Part shown: one piece after another, positions 7,622-15,056 of the stretch
Position numbering within the stretch: the stretch's first letter is position 1
Layout of the letters: the number at the start of each line of letters is the position of its first letter
From: CAYWJT01 sp964458655
GTDB lineage: Bacteria > Acidobacteriota > Aminicenantia > Aminicenantales > Saccharicenantaceae
NCBI GenBank assembly: GCA_964458655.1
Contig: CAYWJT010000001.1
Location: 1-64,000, forward strand
Length of the DNA: 64,000 nucleotides
Direction: 5' to 3'
Notes under the pieces: model-generated
Database searches by the model: none
What the model was told of the DNA's origin: nothing
The model's input: only the letters and a program-made list of their open reading frames with translations
Program-made: the position numbers and the translations under genes

Positions 7622-8446
7622 GGCCCGGACGCTGATGCTCAGCACGGAAGACATGCTCTCCATCAGCTTATCCAACGGGATGCCCAGCCTGGCGCTTATC
7701 TCGCGGGCCTGCGCGTCTTCTAGGAGCAGTTCGGCGGGGTAGCCTTTTTCGCTGAGCACTTCTATGCGCGAGAAACCGGCGGCTTCGATGGCTCCCAAAT
7801 AATCCTCGCGGACCATGGCGCCGGCGACGCAGGCCACGTAGGCGTCGAGCGAGCCGCTGACCTCTGCCGGGAGGGGCTTCGTGAGGACGAGGTCGGAGAC
7901 CAGCAGCCTGCCGCCGGGCCGGAGGACGCGGAAGGCTTCGCGGAAGACCCGCGGCTTGTCCGTGGAAAGGTTGATGACGCAGTTCGAGATGATGACGTCC
8001 ACGCCGGCGTCGGCGACCGGCAGGTTCTCGATCTCGCCCAGCCGGAATTCGACGTTGTCATAGCCTCCCTTGGCGGCGTTGGCCCTGGCCCTGTCTATCA
8101 TCTCGGGCGTCATGTCGACGCCGATCGCCCGGCCTTCCGGCCCGACCCTGCGGGCGGCCAGGAAGCAGTCGATGCCGGCGCCCGAGCCGAGGTCCAGCAC
8201 GACCTCGCCCCGCTTCAGGCCCGCGAGCGCCGTGGGATTGCCGCAGCCCAGGCCCAGGTTGGCTTCTACAGGGATGGCCTTGAGCTCGTCCTCGGAATAG
8301 CCTACAGCGAGCCCGACGCCCATTTCCGCGTCGTTCCGCGAACCGCAGCACGGATTTGACTGGGGGCAGCACGACTGCCCGGTTTTAGCCGCTCCGGCGT
8401 AGCGCCCGCGGACCGTCCTCTTGATGTCCTCGTCCTTGACGACCAT
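7613..8446 (-). CDS. arsM: Arsenite S-adenosylmethionine methyltransferase
   Basis: 277 aa. It transfers methyl groups from SAM to As(III). The SAM site is VVLDLGSGAGIDCFLAARR (about 82-100). The conserved ArsM cysteines are all present: Cys68 in LGLGCGNPT, Cys156 in IISNCVINL and Cys206 in YVACVAGA. There is also an N-terminal pair of vicinal cysteines (26-27 and 33-34). The C-terminal ArsM domain is intact. The start follows TAAGGAGGTTAGAC. It lies 15 bases downstream of an AbrB/HgcC-like gene and shares its promoter. The gene ends inside a dispersed repeat. Confidence 0.95.
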   Translation of the reverse strand: MVVKDEDIKRTVRGRYAGAAKTGQSCCPQSNPCCGSRNDAEMGVGLAVGYSEDELKAIPVEANLGLGCGNPTALAGLKRGEVVLDLGSGAGIDCFLAARRVGPEGRAIGVDMTPEMIDRARANAAKGGYDNVEFRLGEIENLPVADAGVDVIISNCVINLSTDKPRVFREAFRVLRPGGRLLVSDLVLTKPLPAEVSGSLDAYVACVAGAMVREDYLGAIEAAGFSRIEVLSEKGYPAELLLEDAQAREISARLGIPLDKLMESMSSVLSISVRAEK

Positions 8447-8461
8447 GTCTAACCTCCTTAT

Positions 8462-8734
8462 TCAGACCAGGCCCTTGATCATGGGGCCGAGCTTGTCCCT
8501 GATGATGCCCCTGAGTTCGTCGGTCTTGATGAGCGTCAGACAGCAGGACCTGTCCGCGCCCCGCCACATGATGACCGCCAGCTTGTCCCCGGGCTTGAGC
8601 CCGGCGGCCTCGCGGACCTCCTTGGGGATGACCATCTGGCCGCGCTCGTCGACGCTGACGATGGATTCGATCGCGCAGCAGGGCAGGCCCTGCCCGGCGC
8701 TTTCTTTCTTCTTGACGACCGGTTTGTCGTTCAT
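8462..8734 (-). CDS. AbrB/MazE-family DNA-binding protein resembling HgcAB-associated HgcC
   Basis: 90 aa. The SpoVT/AbrB swapped-hairpin domain covers residues 23-70 (SIVSVDERGQMVIPKEVRE, then AGLKPGDKLAV). It is followed by a helix ending LGPMIKGLV. The pattern of a Cys pair just before the domain (Cys19-Cys20) and a second pair in the last strand (Cys64-Cys65), with the LGPM helix, matches the HgcAB-associated family found beside mercury-methylation genes. Here it heads an arsM operon, so the cysteine pairs may sense arsenic or another thiophilic metal. That is inference. The ATG at 8734 has an AGGAGA site; the longer frame to 8803 has none and would start inside the promoter. Confidence 0.75.
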   Translation of the reverse strand: MNDKPVVKKKESAGQGLPCCAIESIVSVDERGQMVIPKEVREAAGLKPGDKLAVIMWRGADRSCCLTLIKTDELRGIIRDKLGPMIKGLV

Positions 8735-8757
8735 GCGTCTTCTCCTAAAAGTAGGAA

Positions 8758-8803
8758 ATATCAGAACAATCAGAATGATATCAAGCTGGCCGGGCGCTGT
8801 CAA
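8758..8803 (-). promoter_or_regulatory. Promoter and palindromic operator of the arsM operon
   Basis: On the minus strand TTGACA (8803-8798), exactly 17 bases, then TATCAT (8780-8775). An inverted repeat, ATATCA-N12-TGATAT at 8758-8781, overlaps the -10 box and the predicted transcription start. A bound dimer would block initiation. The likely ligand is the AbrB-like protein encoded immediately downstream, or an ArsR-type factor elsewhere. Confidence 0.65.
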
Positions 8804-8844
8804 GAACAGGCAAGCGGGTTACCCATTAAACATATTACGTCGCC

Positions 8845-8886
8845 GGCGGAACTCGGAGCCGGGTGGAACGACGAGTTCCGCCTTTT
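8845..8886 (+). terminator. Terminator-like hairpin in a divergent intergenic region
   Basis: A perfect 11-bp stem (GGCGGAACTCG / CGAGTTCCGCC), 16-base loop and TTTTCTAT tail in plus orientation. No plus-strand gene ends here, because the flanking genes diverge. It may end read-through, a short unannotated transcript, or act as an insulator ahead of the acpS promoter. Confidence 0.5.
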
Positions 8887-8934
8887 CTATGCTTTCCCCC
8901 TTTAAAGCAAGGTCGCGCGGCCGGCCCCGCCCTC

Positions 8935-8966
8935 GAGAAAAATAGGTGAATGAGTAAACTGTCCCC
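8935..8966 (-). repeat. GGGGACAG repeat, copy e (inverted)
   Basis: Read on the minus strand it starts GGGGACAGTTTACTCATT and continues CACCTATTTTTC, matching copy d at 7592 with one mismatch over about 30 bases. It closes the arsM cassette on the right and abuts the acpS promoter. Confidence 0.8.
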
Positions 8967-8970
8967 ATAT

Positions 8971-8998
8971 TTGACCGGGAGGGGGCGGTTTCTATAAA
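8971..8998 (+). promoter_or_regulatory. Sigma-70 promoter of the acpS-acsA-acp-kbl operon
   Basis: TTGACC (8971-8976), 16 bases, TATAAA (8993-8998). It begins 4 bases after the dispersed repeat ends. The predicted transcript leader is about 65 bases. Confidence 0.65.
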
Positions 8999-9072
8999 AT
9001 GGGGGGATGATGCCGGCGCGAAGAGACGGTCGAAACAGGGCGGGGCGGGCCCGCGGAAAGGTGTGAAAGGCT

Positions 9073-9459
9073 TTGATCTTCGGGGTAGGCACCGACATCA
9101 TCGAGGTCGAGCGCGTCGAGGAGAAGATAGCCCGCACCAAGGGCCTGCGCGAAAAGGTCTTCACCCCGCGGGAGATCGCCTACTGCGAGTCCAAGCACCG
9201 GCCGGCCCTGCACTACGCGGCGCGCTTCGCGGCCAAGGAGTCGTTCCTCAAGGCCATGGGCACCGGCTGGACGGGCGGCCACAAGTTCTCCGATATCGAG
9301 GTCGTCGACAACGCCTTGGGCAAGCCCGAGCTCTTCGTCCACGGCAAAGTCCTCGACTTCTGCCGGGAGCACGGCATCCAACGCATGGAAGTCTCCCTGT
9401 CGCACATAAAGGATTACGCCCAGGCCGTGGTCGTCCTGGAGCGCGACGAACGGACCTGA
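9073..9459 (+). CDS. acpS: Holo-[acyl-carrier-protein] synthase
   Basis: 128 aa from a TTG start. It transfers 4'-phosphopantetheine from CoA to a Ser of a carrier protein. It has the AcpS signature: GVGTDIIEVERV with the Mg-binding Asp at about residue 8, and RFAAKESFLKAMGTG with the second metal-binding Glu. Length and the C-terminal SLSHIKDYAQAVVVLE strand are standard. It is the first gene of a four-gene operon that contains its own carrier protein (11229), which is its most likely client. A GAAAGG site precedes the TTG. It could equally be the cell's only AcpS and serve fatty acid synthesis as well. Confidence 0.9.
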   Translation: MIFGVGTDIIEVERVEEKIARTKGLREKVFTPREIAYCESKHRPALHYAARFAAKESFLKAMGTGWTGGHKFSDIEVVDNALGKPELFVHGKVLDFCREHGIQRMEVSLSHIKDYAQAVVVLERDERT

Positions 9460-9494
9460 CACCGAAGGATAGACAAGGATAGACGAGGAGAAGC

Positions 9495-11198
9495 ATGTCG
9501 AACATCGGCTCGTACGAACAAAGAGTGAAGGATTTTTCCTGGGAGATCGCGGAACGCGAGCTGGGCTGGAAGCCCGGCGACGTCATCAACATCGGCTGGT
9601 ACTGCACGGACCGCGTCTGCGCCCAGGGCAAGGCCGACAAGGTCGGCCTGATCTGGGAGAGCCACACCGGCGCGGAGAGAAGGTACACCTACAACGACAT
9701 CCGCCTGGCCAGCAACACCATCGGGGCCTTCCTGCGCGGCCTCGGCATCAGGCCCGAGGAGCGGGTCTGCCTGTTCCTGGACAGGGTGCCCGAGCTCTAC
9801 CTCGGCTTCCTCGGCATCCTCAAGACCGGCGCCGTCGCCCAGCCGCTCTTCTCGGCTTTCGGCGAGGAGGCCCTGTTCGTCAGGCTGGAGAACGCGGGCA
9901 CCTCGGCCATCATCACGCAGAAGAAACACCTTTCGAAGGTGCGCAAGATAATCGACCGCCTGCCGGCCCTGCGCCACATCATCATAGTCGACCATGACGG
10001 CGTCTCGCCGCTCAAGGCCCGCGAAGTCGCCTTCTCGCTCGACAAGGCCGAGCCCGTCGACCGCTTCGAGGTCCACCCGACCACGGCCGAGTCGCCCTCC
10101 GTGCTCCATTACACCTCGGGCACGACCGGCATGCCCAAGGGCGTCAAGCACGTCCATTATTCGCTCGTCTCGCAGTACCTCACGGCCAAGTGGGTCCTGG
10201 ACCTGCGGGACGACGACATCTACTGGTGCACGGCCGACCCGGGTTGGGTCACCGGCACTTCCTACGGCATCATCGCGCCCTTCAGCCTGGGCGTCACCCA
10301 GTGCGTCCTCGACTCCGGCTTCTCGGCCGAGGCCTGGTACCGGTTCATCGAGAAGCACCGCGTGACCATGTGGTACTCGGCCCCGACCGCCATCCGCTCC
10401 CTGATGAAGGCCGGCGACGAGCTCGTCAGGAAATTCGACCTCTCCTGCCTGCGCCACCTGGCCAGCGTCGGCGAGCCGCTCAACTCCGAGGCCGTGGTCT
10501 GGTCCGAGCGCGTCTTCGGCAAGCCCTTCTACGACACCTACTGGCAGACCGAGACCGGCTGCATCGTCATCAGCAACTACCCGGGCATGGAGGTCCGGCC
10601 GGGTTCGATGGGCAAGCCCTTCCCGGGCATCACCGGCGTCATCCTCGACCCCCACAGGAACGAACCCTACCCGGCCCCCGGCAAGATAGGCCTGATTGGG
10701 CTGAAGTTCGACTGGCCCTCCCGCATGCGGACCTACTGGAACAACGAGGAGGCCTTCAACAAGAAGTTCCGCAACAACTGGTACATCACCGGCGACCGGG
10801 CCCGCATCGACGCCGACGGCTACTTCTGGTTCGCCGGCCGCGACGACGACATCATCAACACCGCCGGCCACCTGGTCAGCCCGTTCGAGGTCGAGTCGGC
10901 CCTGCTCGAGCACCCGGCCGTGGCCGAATCGGCCGTGGTCGGCAAGCCCGACCCGCTCAACCTGGAGGTGGTCAAGGCCTTCGTGACCCTCAAGCCGGGC
11001 TTCACGGCCTCGAAGGACCTCGAGCTCGAGATCATGAACTACATCCGCAAGAAGCTGTCGCCGCTGGCCATGCCCCAGGAGATCGAGTTCGTCGAGTCCC
11101 TGCCCAAGACCCGCAGCGGCAAGATCATGCGGCGCATCCTGCACGCCAAGGAGTGGGGCGAGGAGATCGGCGACACTTCCACCCTCGAGAACGAATGA
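9495..11198 (+). CDS. acsA: AMP-forming acyl/acetyl-CoA synthetase, AcsA-like
   Basis: 567 aa, the length and architecture of Bacillus-type AcsA. Motifs are YTSGTTGMPKGVKHVH (ATP P-loop, about 210), YWCTADPGWVTGTSYG, WYSAPTAIRSL, YDTYWQTETGC (A5), YITGDRARIDADGYFWFAGR (A7-A8) and PKTRSGKIMRR with the C-terminal catalytic Lys. It ends STLENE like AcsA. It activates a small carboxylate as acyl-AMP and transfers it to CoA or, in this setting, possibly to the phosphopantetheine of the ACP encoded 30 bases downstream. The ribosome site is GAGGAG. Substrate choice (acetate or a longer acid) is not decided by the sequence. Confidence 0.9.
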   Translation: MSNIGSYEQRVKDFSWEIAERELGWKPGDVINIGWYCTDRVCAQGKADKVGLIWESHTGAERRYTYNDIRLASNTIGAFLRGLGIRPEERVCLFLDRVPELYLGFLGILKTGAVAQPLFSAFGEEALFVRLENAGTSAIITQKKHLSKVRKIIDRLPALRHIIIVDHDGVSPLKAREVAFSLDKAEPVDRFEVHPTTAESPSVLHYTSGTTGMPKGVKHVHYSLVSQYLTAKWVLDLRDDDIYWCTADPGWVTGTSYGIIAPFSLGVTQCVLDSGFSAEAWYRFIEKHRVTMWYSAPTAIRSLMKAGDELVRKFDLSCLRHLASVGEPLNSEAVVWSERVFGKPFYDTYWQTETGCIVISNYPGMEVRPGSMGKPFPGITGVILDPHRNEPYPAPGKIGLIGLKFDWPSRMRTYWNNEEAFNKKFRNNWYITGDRARIDADGYFWFAGRDDDIINTAGHLVSPFEVESALLEHPAVAESAVVGKPDPLNLEVVKAFVTLKPGFTASKDLELEIMNYIRKKLSPLAMPQEIEFVESLPKTRSGKIMRRILHAKEWGEEIGDTSTLENE

Positions 11199-11228
11199 AC
11201 CGAAAAATATACAGCAAGGAGAACGACA

Positions 11229-11489
11229 ATGGGCATTGAAGGACTCAAGGGCATCATCCTCGACTACGTCACCAAGGAGTACCTCGAGGACGACAGCGAA
11301 CCCATCAACTACGAGACGCCGCTCATCTCGGGCGGCATCGTCGATTCCTTCTCCATGGTCTCGCTGAAGCGGTTCCTCGAGAACAGGTACGCCATCCAGA
11401 TCCCGGACGAGCGGGCGACGCCCGACGCCTTCGACTCGGTCAACAAGATCGCCGACCTGGTCGAGGAGTTCGTGGCGAAAAAAGGCTGA
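11229..11489 (+). CDS. Dedicated acyl carrier protein
   Basis: 86 aa acidic four-helix carrier. The phosphopantetheine Ser is Ser40, in GGIVDSFSMVSL, replacing the usual DSLD/DSLM. This divergent motif, with a preceding PLISGGIVDS, sets it apart from the housekeeping ACP of fatty acid synthesis and resembles carriers that work with stand-alone ligases. It lies between the AcsA-like ligase (30 bases) and the KBL-like synthase (18 bases), with an AAGGAG site. It probably presents an activated acyl group to one of the two flanking enzymes. Confidence 0.88.
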   Translation: MGIEGLKGIILDYVTKEYLEDDSEPINYETPLISGGIVDSFSMVSLKRFLENRYAIQIPDERATPDAFDSVNKIADLVEEFVAKKG

Positions 11490-11507
11490 GGGCGAGGGGA
11501 GCGAACC

Positions 11508-12755
11508 ATGGCATTCAGCGAAAGGACACGAGACACCTATCAGGCCACCTTAAAGGGCATCCAGGACGCCGGCCTGTTCAAGCGCGAGCGCTTCATCCAT
11601 TCGCCCCAGGGCGCCGACATCGAGGTCGAGTTCCCGGCCGGCGCGGGACTGCGCAAGGTCATCAACATGTGCGCCAACAACTACCTCGGCCTGTCCAGCC
11701 ACCCCGAGGTGGTCAAGGCGGCCCACGAGGGCCTCGAGGTCCGCGGCTACGGCATGTCCTCGGTCCGCTTCATCTGCGGCACCCAGGACATCCACCGCGA
11801 GCTCGAGAACAAGGTCACCGAGTTCCTGGGCACCGAGGACACCCTGCTCTTCCCCTCCTGCATGGACGCCAACGCCGGCGTCTTCGAGGCCGTCCTGACC
11901 AAGGACGACGTCATCATCAGCGACCGCCTCGTGCACGCCTCGCTCATCGACGGCATCCGGCTCTGCAGCGCCCTTCACGACACCTACAAGCACTCCGACA
12001 TGGCCCATCTCGAGGAGAAGCTCCAGCTCCACGCCGACAAGCGCTTCAAGCTGGTCGTGACCGACGGCGTCTTCTCCATGGACGGCGACACGGCCAAGCT
12101 GGACGAGATGGTCGCCCTGTGCGAGAAGTACGACGCCATGCTGCTCGTGGACGATTCCCACGCCTCGGGCTTCATCGGCCGGACCGGCCGCGGCACGCAC
12201 GAGAAGTACGGCGTCGTCGGCAAGATAGACATCATCACCACGACCTTCGGCAAGGCCCTGGGCGGCGCGACCGGCGGCTGCGTCTCCGGGCGCCGCGAGC
12301 TCGTCGAGATGTGCCGGCAGCGGGCCAGGCCGTACCTTTTCTCCAACACCATCGCCCCTGTCATCATCTCGGGCATCCTCAAGGTCATGGAGATCGTCAC
12401 GCGCTCGACCGAGCGGCGCGACAAGCTGGAGAGGAACTCCGCCTACTGGCGCAAGGGCCTGACCGAGGCCGGCTTCATCCTCAAGGAAGGCGACACGCCC
12501 ATCGTGCCGGTCATGCTCTTCAACGCCAAGCTGGCCCAGGACTTTTCCATGGCCCTCTACGACGAGGGCATCTACGCCATCGGCTTCTTCTTCCCGGTCG
12601 TGCCCCAGGGCCAGGCCCGCATCCGGACGCAGATCTCGGCGGCCCACGAGACCCATCACCTCGACCGGGCGCTCGAGGCCTTCGTCAAGGTCGGGAAGAA
12701 GTTCGACATCTTGGGCAAGACCAAGCAGGAGATCGTCGCCAAGTACGGGATGTGA
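11508..12755 (+). CDS. kbl: Glycine C-acetyltransferase-like alpha-oxoamine synthase (KBL type)
   Basis: 415 aa PLP enzyme, strongly KBL-like along its length. Motifs are CANNYLGLSSHPEV, VRFICGTQDIHRELE, DGVFSMDGD, VDDSHASGFIGRTGRG and TTTFGKALGGATGG with the Schiff-base Lys249. The C-terminus QGQARIRTQISAAH is also typical. KBL condenses glycine with acetyl-CoA to 2-amino-3-oxobutyrate, or cleaves it. No threonine dehydrogenase gene is nearby. Instead it is the last gene after acpS, an AcsA-like ligase and an ACP, which suggests an acyl-ACP donor. BioF and serine palmitoyltransferase are less similar alternatives. A partial copy of this gene lies at 14934-15056. Confidence 0.88.
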   Translation: MAFSERTRDTYQATLKGIQDAGLFKRERFIHSPQGADIEVEFPAGAGLRKVINMCANNYLGLSSHPEVVKAAHEGLEVRGYGMSSVRFICGTQDIHRELENKVTEFLGTEDTLLFPSCMDANAGVFEAVLTKDDVIISDRLVHASLIDGIRLCSALHDTYKHSDMAHLEEKLQLHADKRFKLVVTDGVFSMDGDTAKLDEMVALCEKYDAMLLVDDSHASGFIGRTGRGTHEKYGVVGKIDIITTTFGKALGGATGGCVSGRRELVEMCRQRARPYLFSNTIAPVIISGILKVMEIVTRSTERRDKLERNSAYWRKGLTEAGFILKEGDTPIVPVMLFNAKLAQDFSMALYDEGIYAIGFFFPVVPQGQARIRTQISAAHETHHLDRALEAFVKVGKKFDILGKTKQEIVAKYGM

Positions 12756-12853
12756 GCGTAACGGCCGTCTCCCGTTGACCGAGGGCGGGGCGGGCGAGGG
12801 AGGGCGGCTTCCGCAAGACCCCCGGATCGATGACGCGCGTCTGGACCCGGCCC

Positions 12854-12883
12854 TTGACTTCGCGCCTCCGACAGCGCTAGGAT
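12854..12883 (+). promoter_or_regulatory. Sigma-70 promoter of the BNR/TPR gene
   Basis: TTGACT (12854-12859), 18 bases, TAGGAT (12878-12883). Transcription would begin near 12890, leaving about 40 bases before the ATG at 12931. The flanking sequence from about 12817 is repeated at about 15057-15101. The only in-frame start of the downstream ORF, TTG 12888, would fall at or before the transcript start. Confidence 0.55.
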
Positions 12884-12887
12884 CATC

Positions 12888-14888
12888 TTGGTAAAGGGGA
12901 ACAAACCGATCATCGGGGGAGGTGTTCACCATGAAGGCACGGGCAGGGGTTTTTTAGTCGTCGTCCTGGCCCTTTCGGCTTCTCTCCAGGGCGCCAAGGC
13001 GAAATGGGTGAAGGTGGGAGCACCTGGCATCAGCACGGTCATGGCCTTGGCCGTGAGCGGGTCGAACGTCTTCGCCGCGGGCGAAGGGATCTTCCGTTCC
13101 CGGGACTGCGGCACGACCTGGGAGGACGTGGGGTCAGGCATCCCGGCGAAGTCGCTCTTCACCTGTCTCGCCGTCGACGCGTCGCGCGTCTGGGCCGGGT
13201 CAGTCGGCGAAGGGGTATTCGTCTTGAATGACGGCGGGAGCTCCTGGTCGGCGGCCGGCCCGGGGCTGACTGATCTCCGGGTCATGTCCTTGGCCTCGGA
13301 CGGGACACGCATGTTCGCGGCGACGATGGGCGGCGGCATCTTCGTCACGGACGACGGCGGCGCGTCTTGGTCCCGGGCCACGTCCGGGCTGCCTGCGAAC
13401 ACCTCGATTAACTGCGTTTTCGCCCACGGGCCGTACCTTTTCGCCGGATCGGACTATCAGGGCTTCTTCGTGTCACGCGACGGCGGGAAACGGTGGACGG
13501 AGATCCGGACGAACATCGAGAAGCAGAACCCGGTCTCCTGCATGGTCGCGGCGCCGGATGCCTTGTACGCCGGGACCGTCAACGGCGTCTACCGTTCCGA
13601 TGACGGCGGCCGGTCGTGGGTCAATCCCTGTTCGCCCGTCGAGTCGAGCCTCTTCGGCGTGCTGCCTGAAACGTCGGTGGTCTCCCTGGCGGCAAGAGGA
13701 ACGGACCTTTTCGCCGGCACGTGCGGCGCCGGCATCTTCGTTTCGACCGACAGCGGAAAGAAATGGGCGCGGATCGAACCCGCGCTCAAGCAAGGCGATG
13801 TCTACGCCCTGGCGGTGTGCGGCGACCGTCTCTTCGCCGGGACCATGTCCGGAGGCCTTTGGCGTCTCTCCCTGTCGGGCGAGGAGCCAGAGGCCGCGGC
13901 GCGGAAGACGGCCGAGATCATCTCGCTCGAGGAAGCGGTCAAGACGGCGCCTGATGACGCCAAGGCTTGGGCCGACCTGGGCGCCGCCTATGTCTCGGTC
14001 AAGATGTTCGATGACGCCATACCGGCCTTTGAACGGGCGTTGGCCCTGGATCCCAAGGACATCAAGGTCCTGTGCATGTTGGCGAACACCTACGGATTGA
14101 ACGAAGAGACGGACAAGGCCATCGAAACCTTTGAGCGGGCGACCCGGCTGAGCCCCGAGGCGGCGCCGGCCTGGTACGGCCTGGGCATCAGCTATAACGC
14201 CGCCGGCAGGACGGAGGAAGCCATCAAGGCCCTGAAAAAGGCAACGGGCCTGCGTAGCGGGGAGGTGCATCTATGGATCACGCTGGGGCAGGTTTGTGAA
14301 GACGCCGAGCTCTTCGATGAAGCCATCGACGCCTACGAGCATGTGGTCAAGCTGACGCCGGGGGACACGTCGGCTTGGTTCAGACTAGGCGTGAACTATC
14401 TAGTGCGGGAACGCACCGCGGACGCGCTCGGCGCGTTCAAAGAGGCGGTCAAGGTCGGGCCCGACGACCCCATGGCCTGGAACAACATCGGCTACTGCTC
14501 CGAACAGCTCGGACGGCTGGACGAGGCCATCGCGGGCTATGAACAGGCCGTTAAGCTGAAAACCGACTACGTTCGAGCCTGGGCTAACCTCGGCGTGGCC
14601 TATCGGAAAGCCGGGCGTTTCGCCGACGGTGCCGCCGCTTCGCGGCAGGCGGTCAAGCTCAACCCGAAAGATCCTTACAACTGGATCAACATAGGGGAAT
14701 GTCACGCCGCGGCCGGCCAGTACGACGACGCCATCGTTGCCTTCGAACAAGCCGTCAAGCTCGACGCCGAGTCAGCCGAAGCCTGGAAGGCCCTCGGGGA
14801 ATGCTATGAGAAGACGGGCCGCAAAAAGGACGCCCAGGCCGCCCTAAAGAAGGCCCGGAAACTGGATCCGGCTCTGTTCAAGAAATAA
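12888..14888 (+). CDS. Exported BNR beta-propeller/TPR protein, probably frameshifted in its signal peptide
   Basis: 666 aa as an open frame from TTG. An N-terminal Ycf48-like propeller has six Asp-box turns (SRDCGTTW, NDGGSSW, DDGGASW, RDGGKRW, DDGGRSW, TDSGKKW) at about residues 60-330. About nine TPR units follow from about 345 to the end. The natural start is ATG 12931 behind GGGGAGG. From there the frame stops after eight codons at a run of six Ts (12950-12955). One more T would give a perfect Sec signal peptide (MKARAGVFLVVVLALSASLQ) joined to the main frame. So either a real indel, a sequencing error or slippage affects the signal. It probably scaffolds a periplasmic complex. It lies between kbl and a partial copy of kbl. 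Confidence 0.8.
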   Translation: MVKGNKPIIGGGVHHEGTGRGFLVVVLALSASLQGAKAKWVKVGAPGISTVMALAVSGSNVFAAGEGIFRSRDCGTTWEDVGSGIPAKSLFTCLAVDASRVWAGSVGEGVFVLNDGGSSWSAAGPGLTDLRVMSLASDGTRMFAATMGGGIFVTDDGGASWSRATSGLPANTSINCVFAHGPYLFAGSDYQGFFVSRDGGKRWTEIRTNIEKQNPVSCMVAAPDALYAGTVNGVYRSDDGGRSWVNPCSPVESSLFGVLPETSVVSLAARGTDLFAGTCGAGIFVSTDSGKKWARIEPALKQGDVYALAVCGDRLFAGTMSGGLWRLSLSGEEPEAAARKTAEIISLEEAVKTAPDDAKAWADLGAAYVSVKMFDDAIPAFERALALDPKDIKVLCMLANTYGLNEETDKAIETFERATRLSPEAAPAWYGLGISYNAAGRTEEAIKALKKATGLRSGEVHLWITLGQVCEDAELFDEAIDAYEHVVKLTPGDTSAWFRLGVNYLVRERTADALGAFKEAVKVGPDDPMAWNNIGYCSEQLGRLDEAIAGYEQAVKLKTDYVRAWANLGVAYRKAGRFADGAAASRQAVKLNPKDPYNWINIGECHAAAGQYDDAIVAFEQAVKLDAESAEAWKALGECYEKTGRKKDAQAALKKARKLDPALFKK

Positions 14889-14933
14889 GGACACGCCGGA
14901 TCGTCCCGATGAAGAGGAAAGCCCTAGCGCCGC

Positions 14934-15056
14934 CGCGGCGCGGCCGGCGGCTGCGTCTCCGGGCGCCGCGAGCTCGTCGAGATGTGCCGGCAGCGGGCCA
15001 GGCCGTATCTTTTCTCTAACACCATCGCGCCGGTCATCATCTCGGGCATCCTCAAG
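14934..15056 (+). pseudogene. Partial second copy of kbl
   Basis: About 120 bases match kbl 12261-12383 with few mismatches, covering the codons for GGCVSGRRELVEMCRQRARP and SNTIAPVIISGILK. At CAAG (15053-15056) the match jumps to the sequence that follows kbl at 12817-12859 (matching about 15057-15101, up to TTGAC). The copy therefore has an internal deletion of roughly 430 bases with CAAG at both ends. It has no start and cannot encode a domain. It lies downstream of the BNR/TPR gene, so that gene is bracketed by direct repeats. Confidence 0.85.

Noticed and set aside
829..8966. The GGGGACAG repeats as ends of a classical insertion sequence
   Set aside because: No transposase frame lies between any pair, target-site duplications are not evident, and single arms occur alone. 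A REP-type element is the better fit.
11508..12755. Serine palmitoyltransferase or BioF identity for the oxoamine synthase
   Set aside because: The neighbouring ACP and ligase invite this reading, but motifs and both termini follow KBL throughout. I kept KBL-like with an open substrate question.
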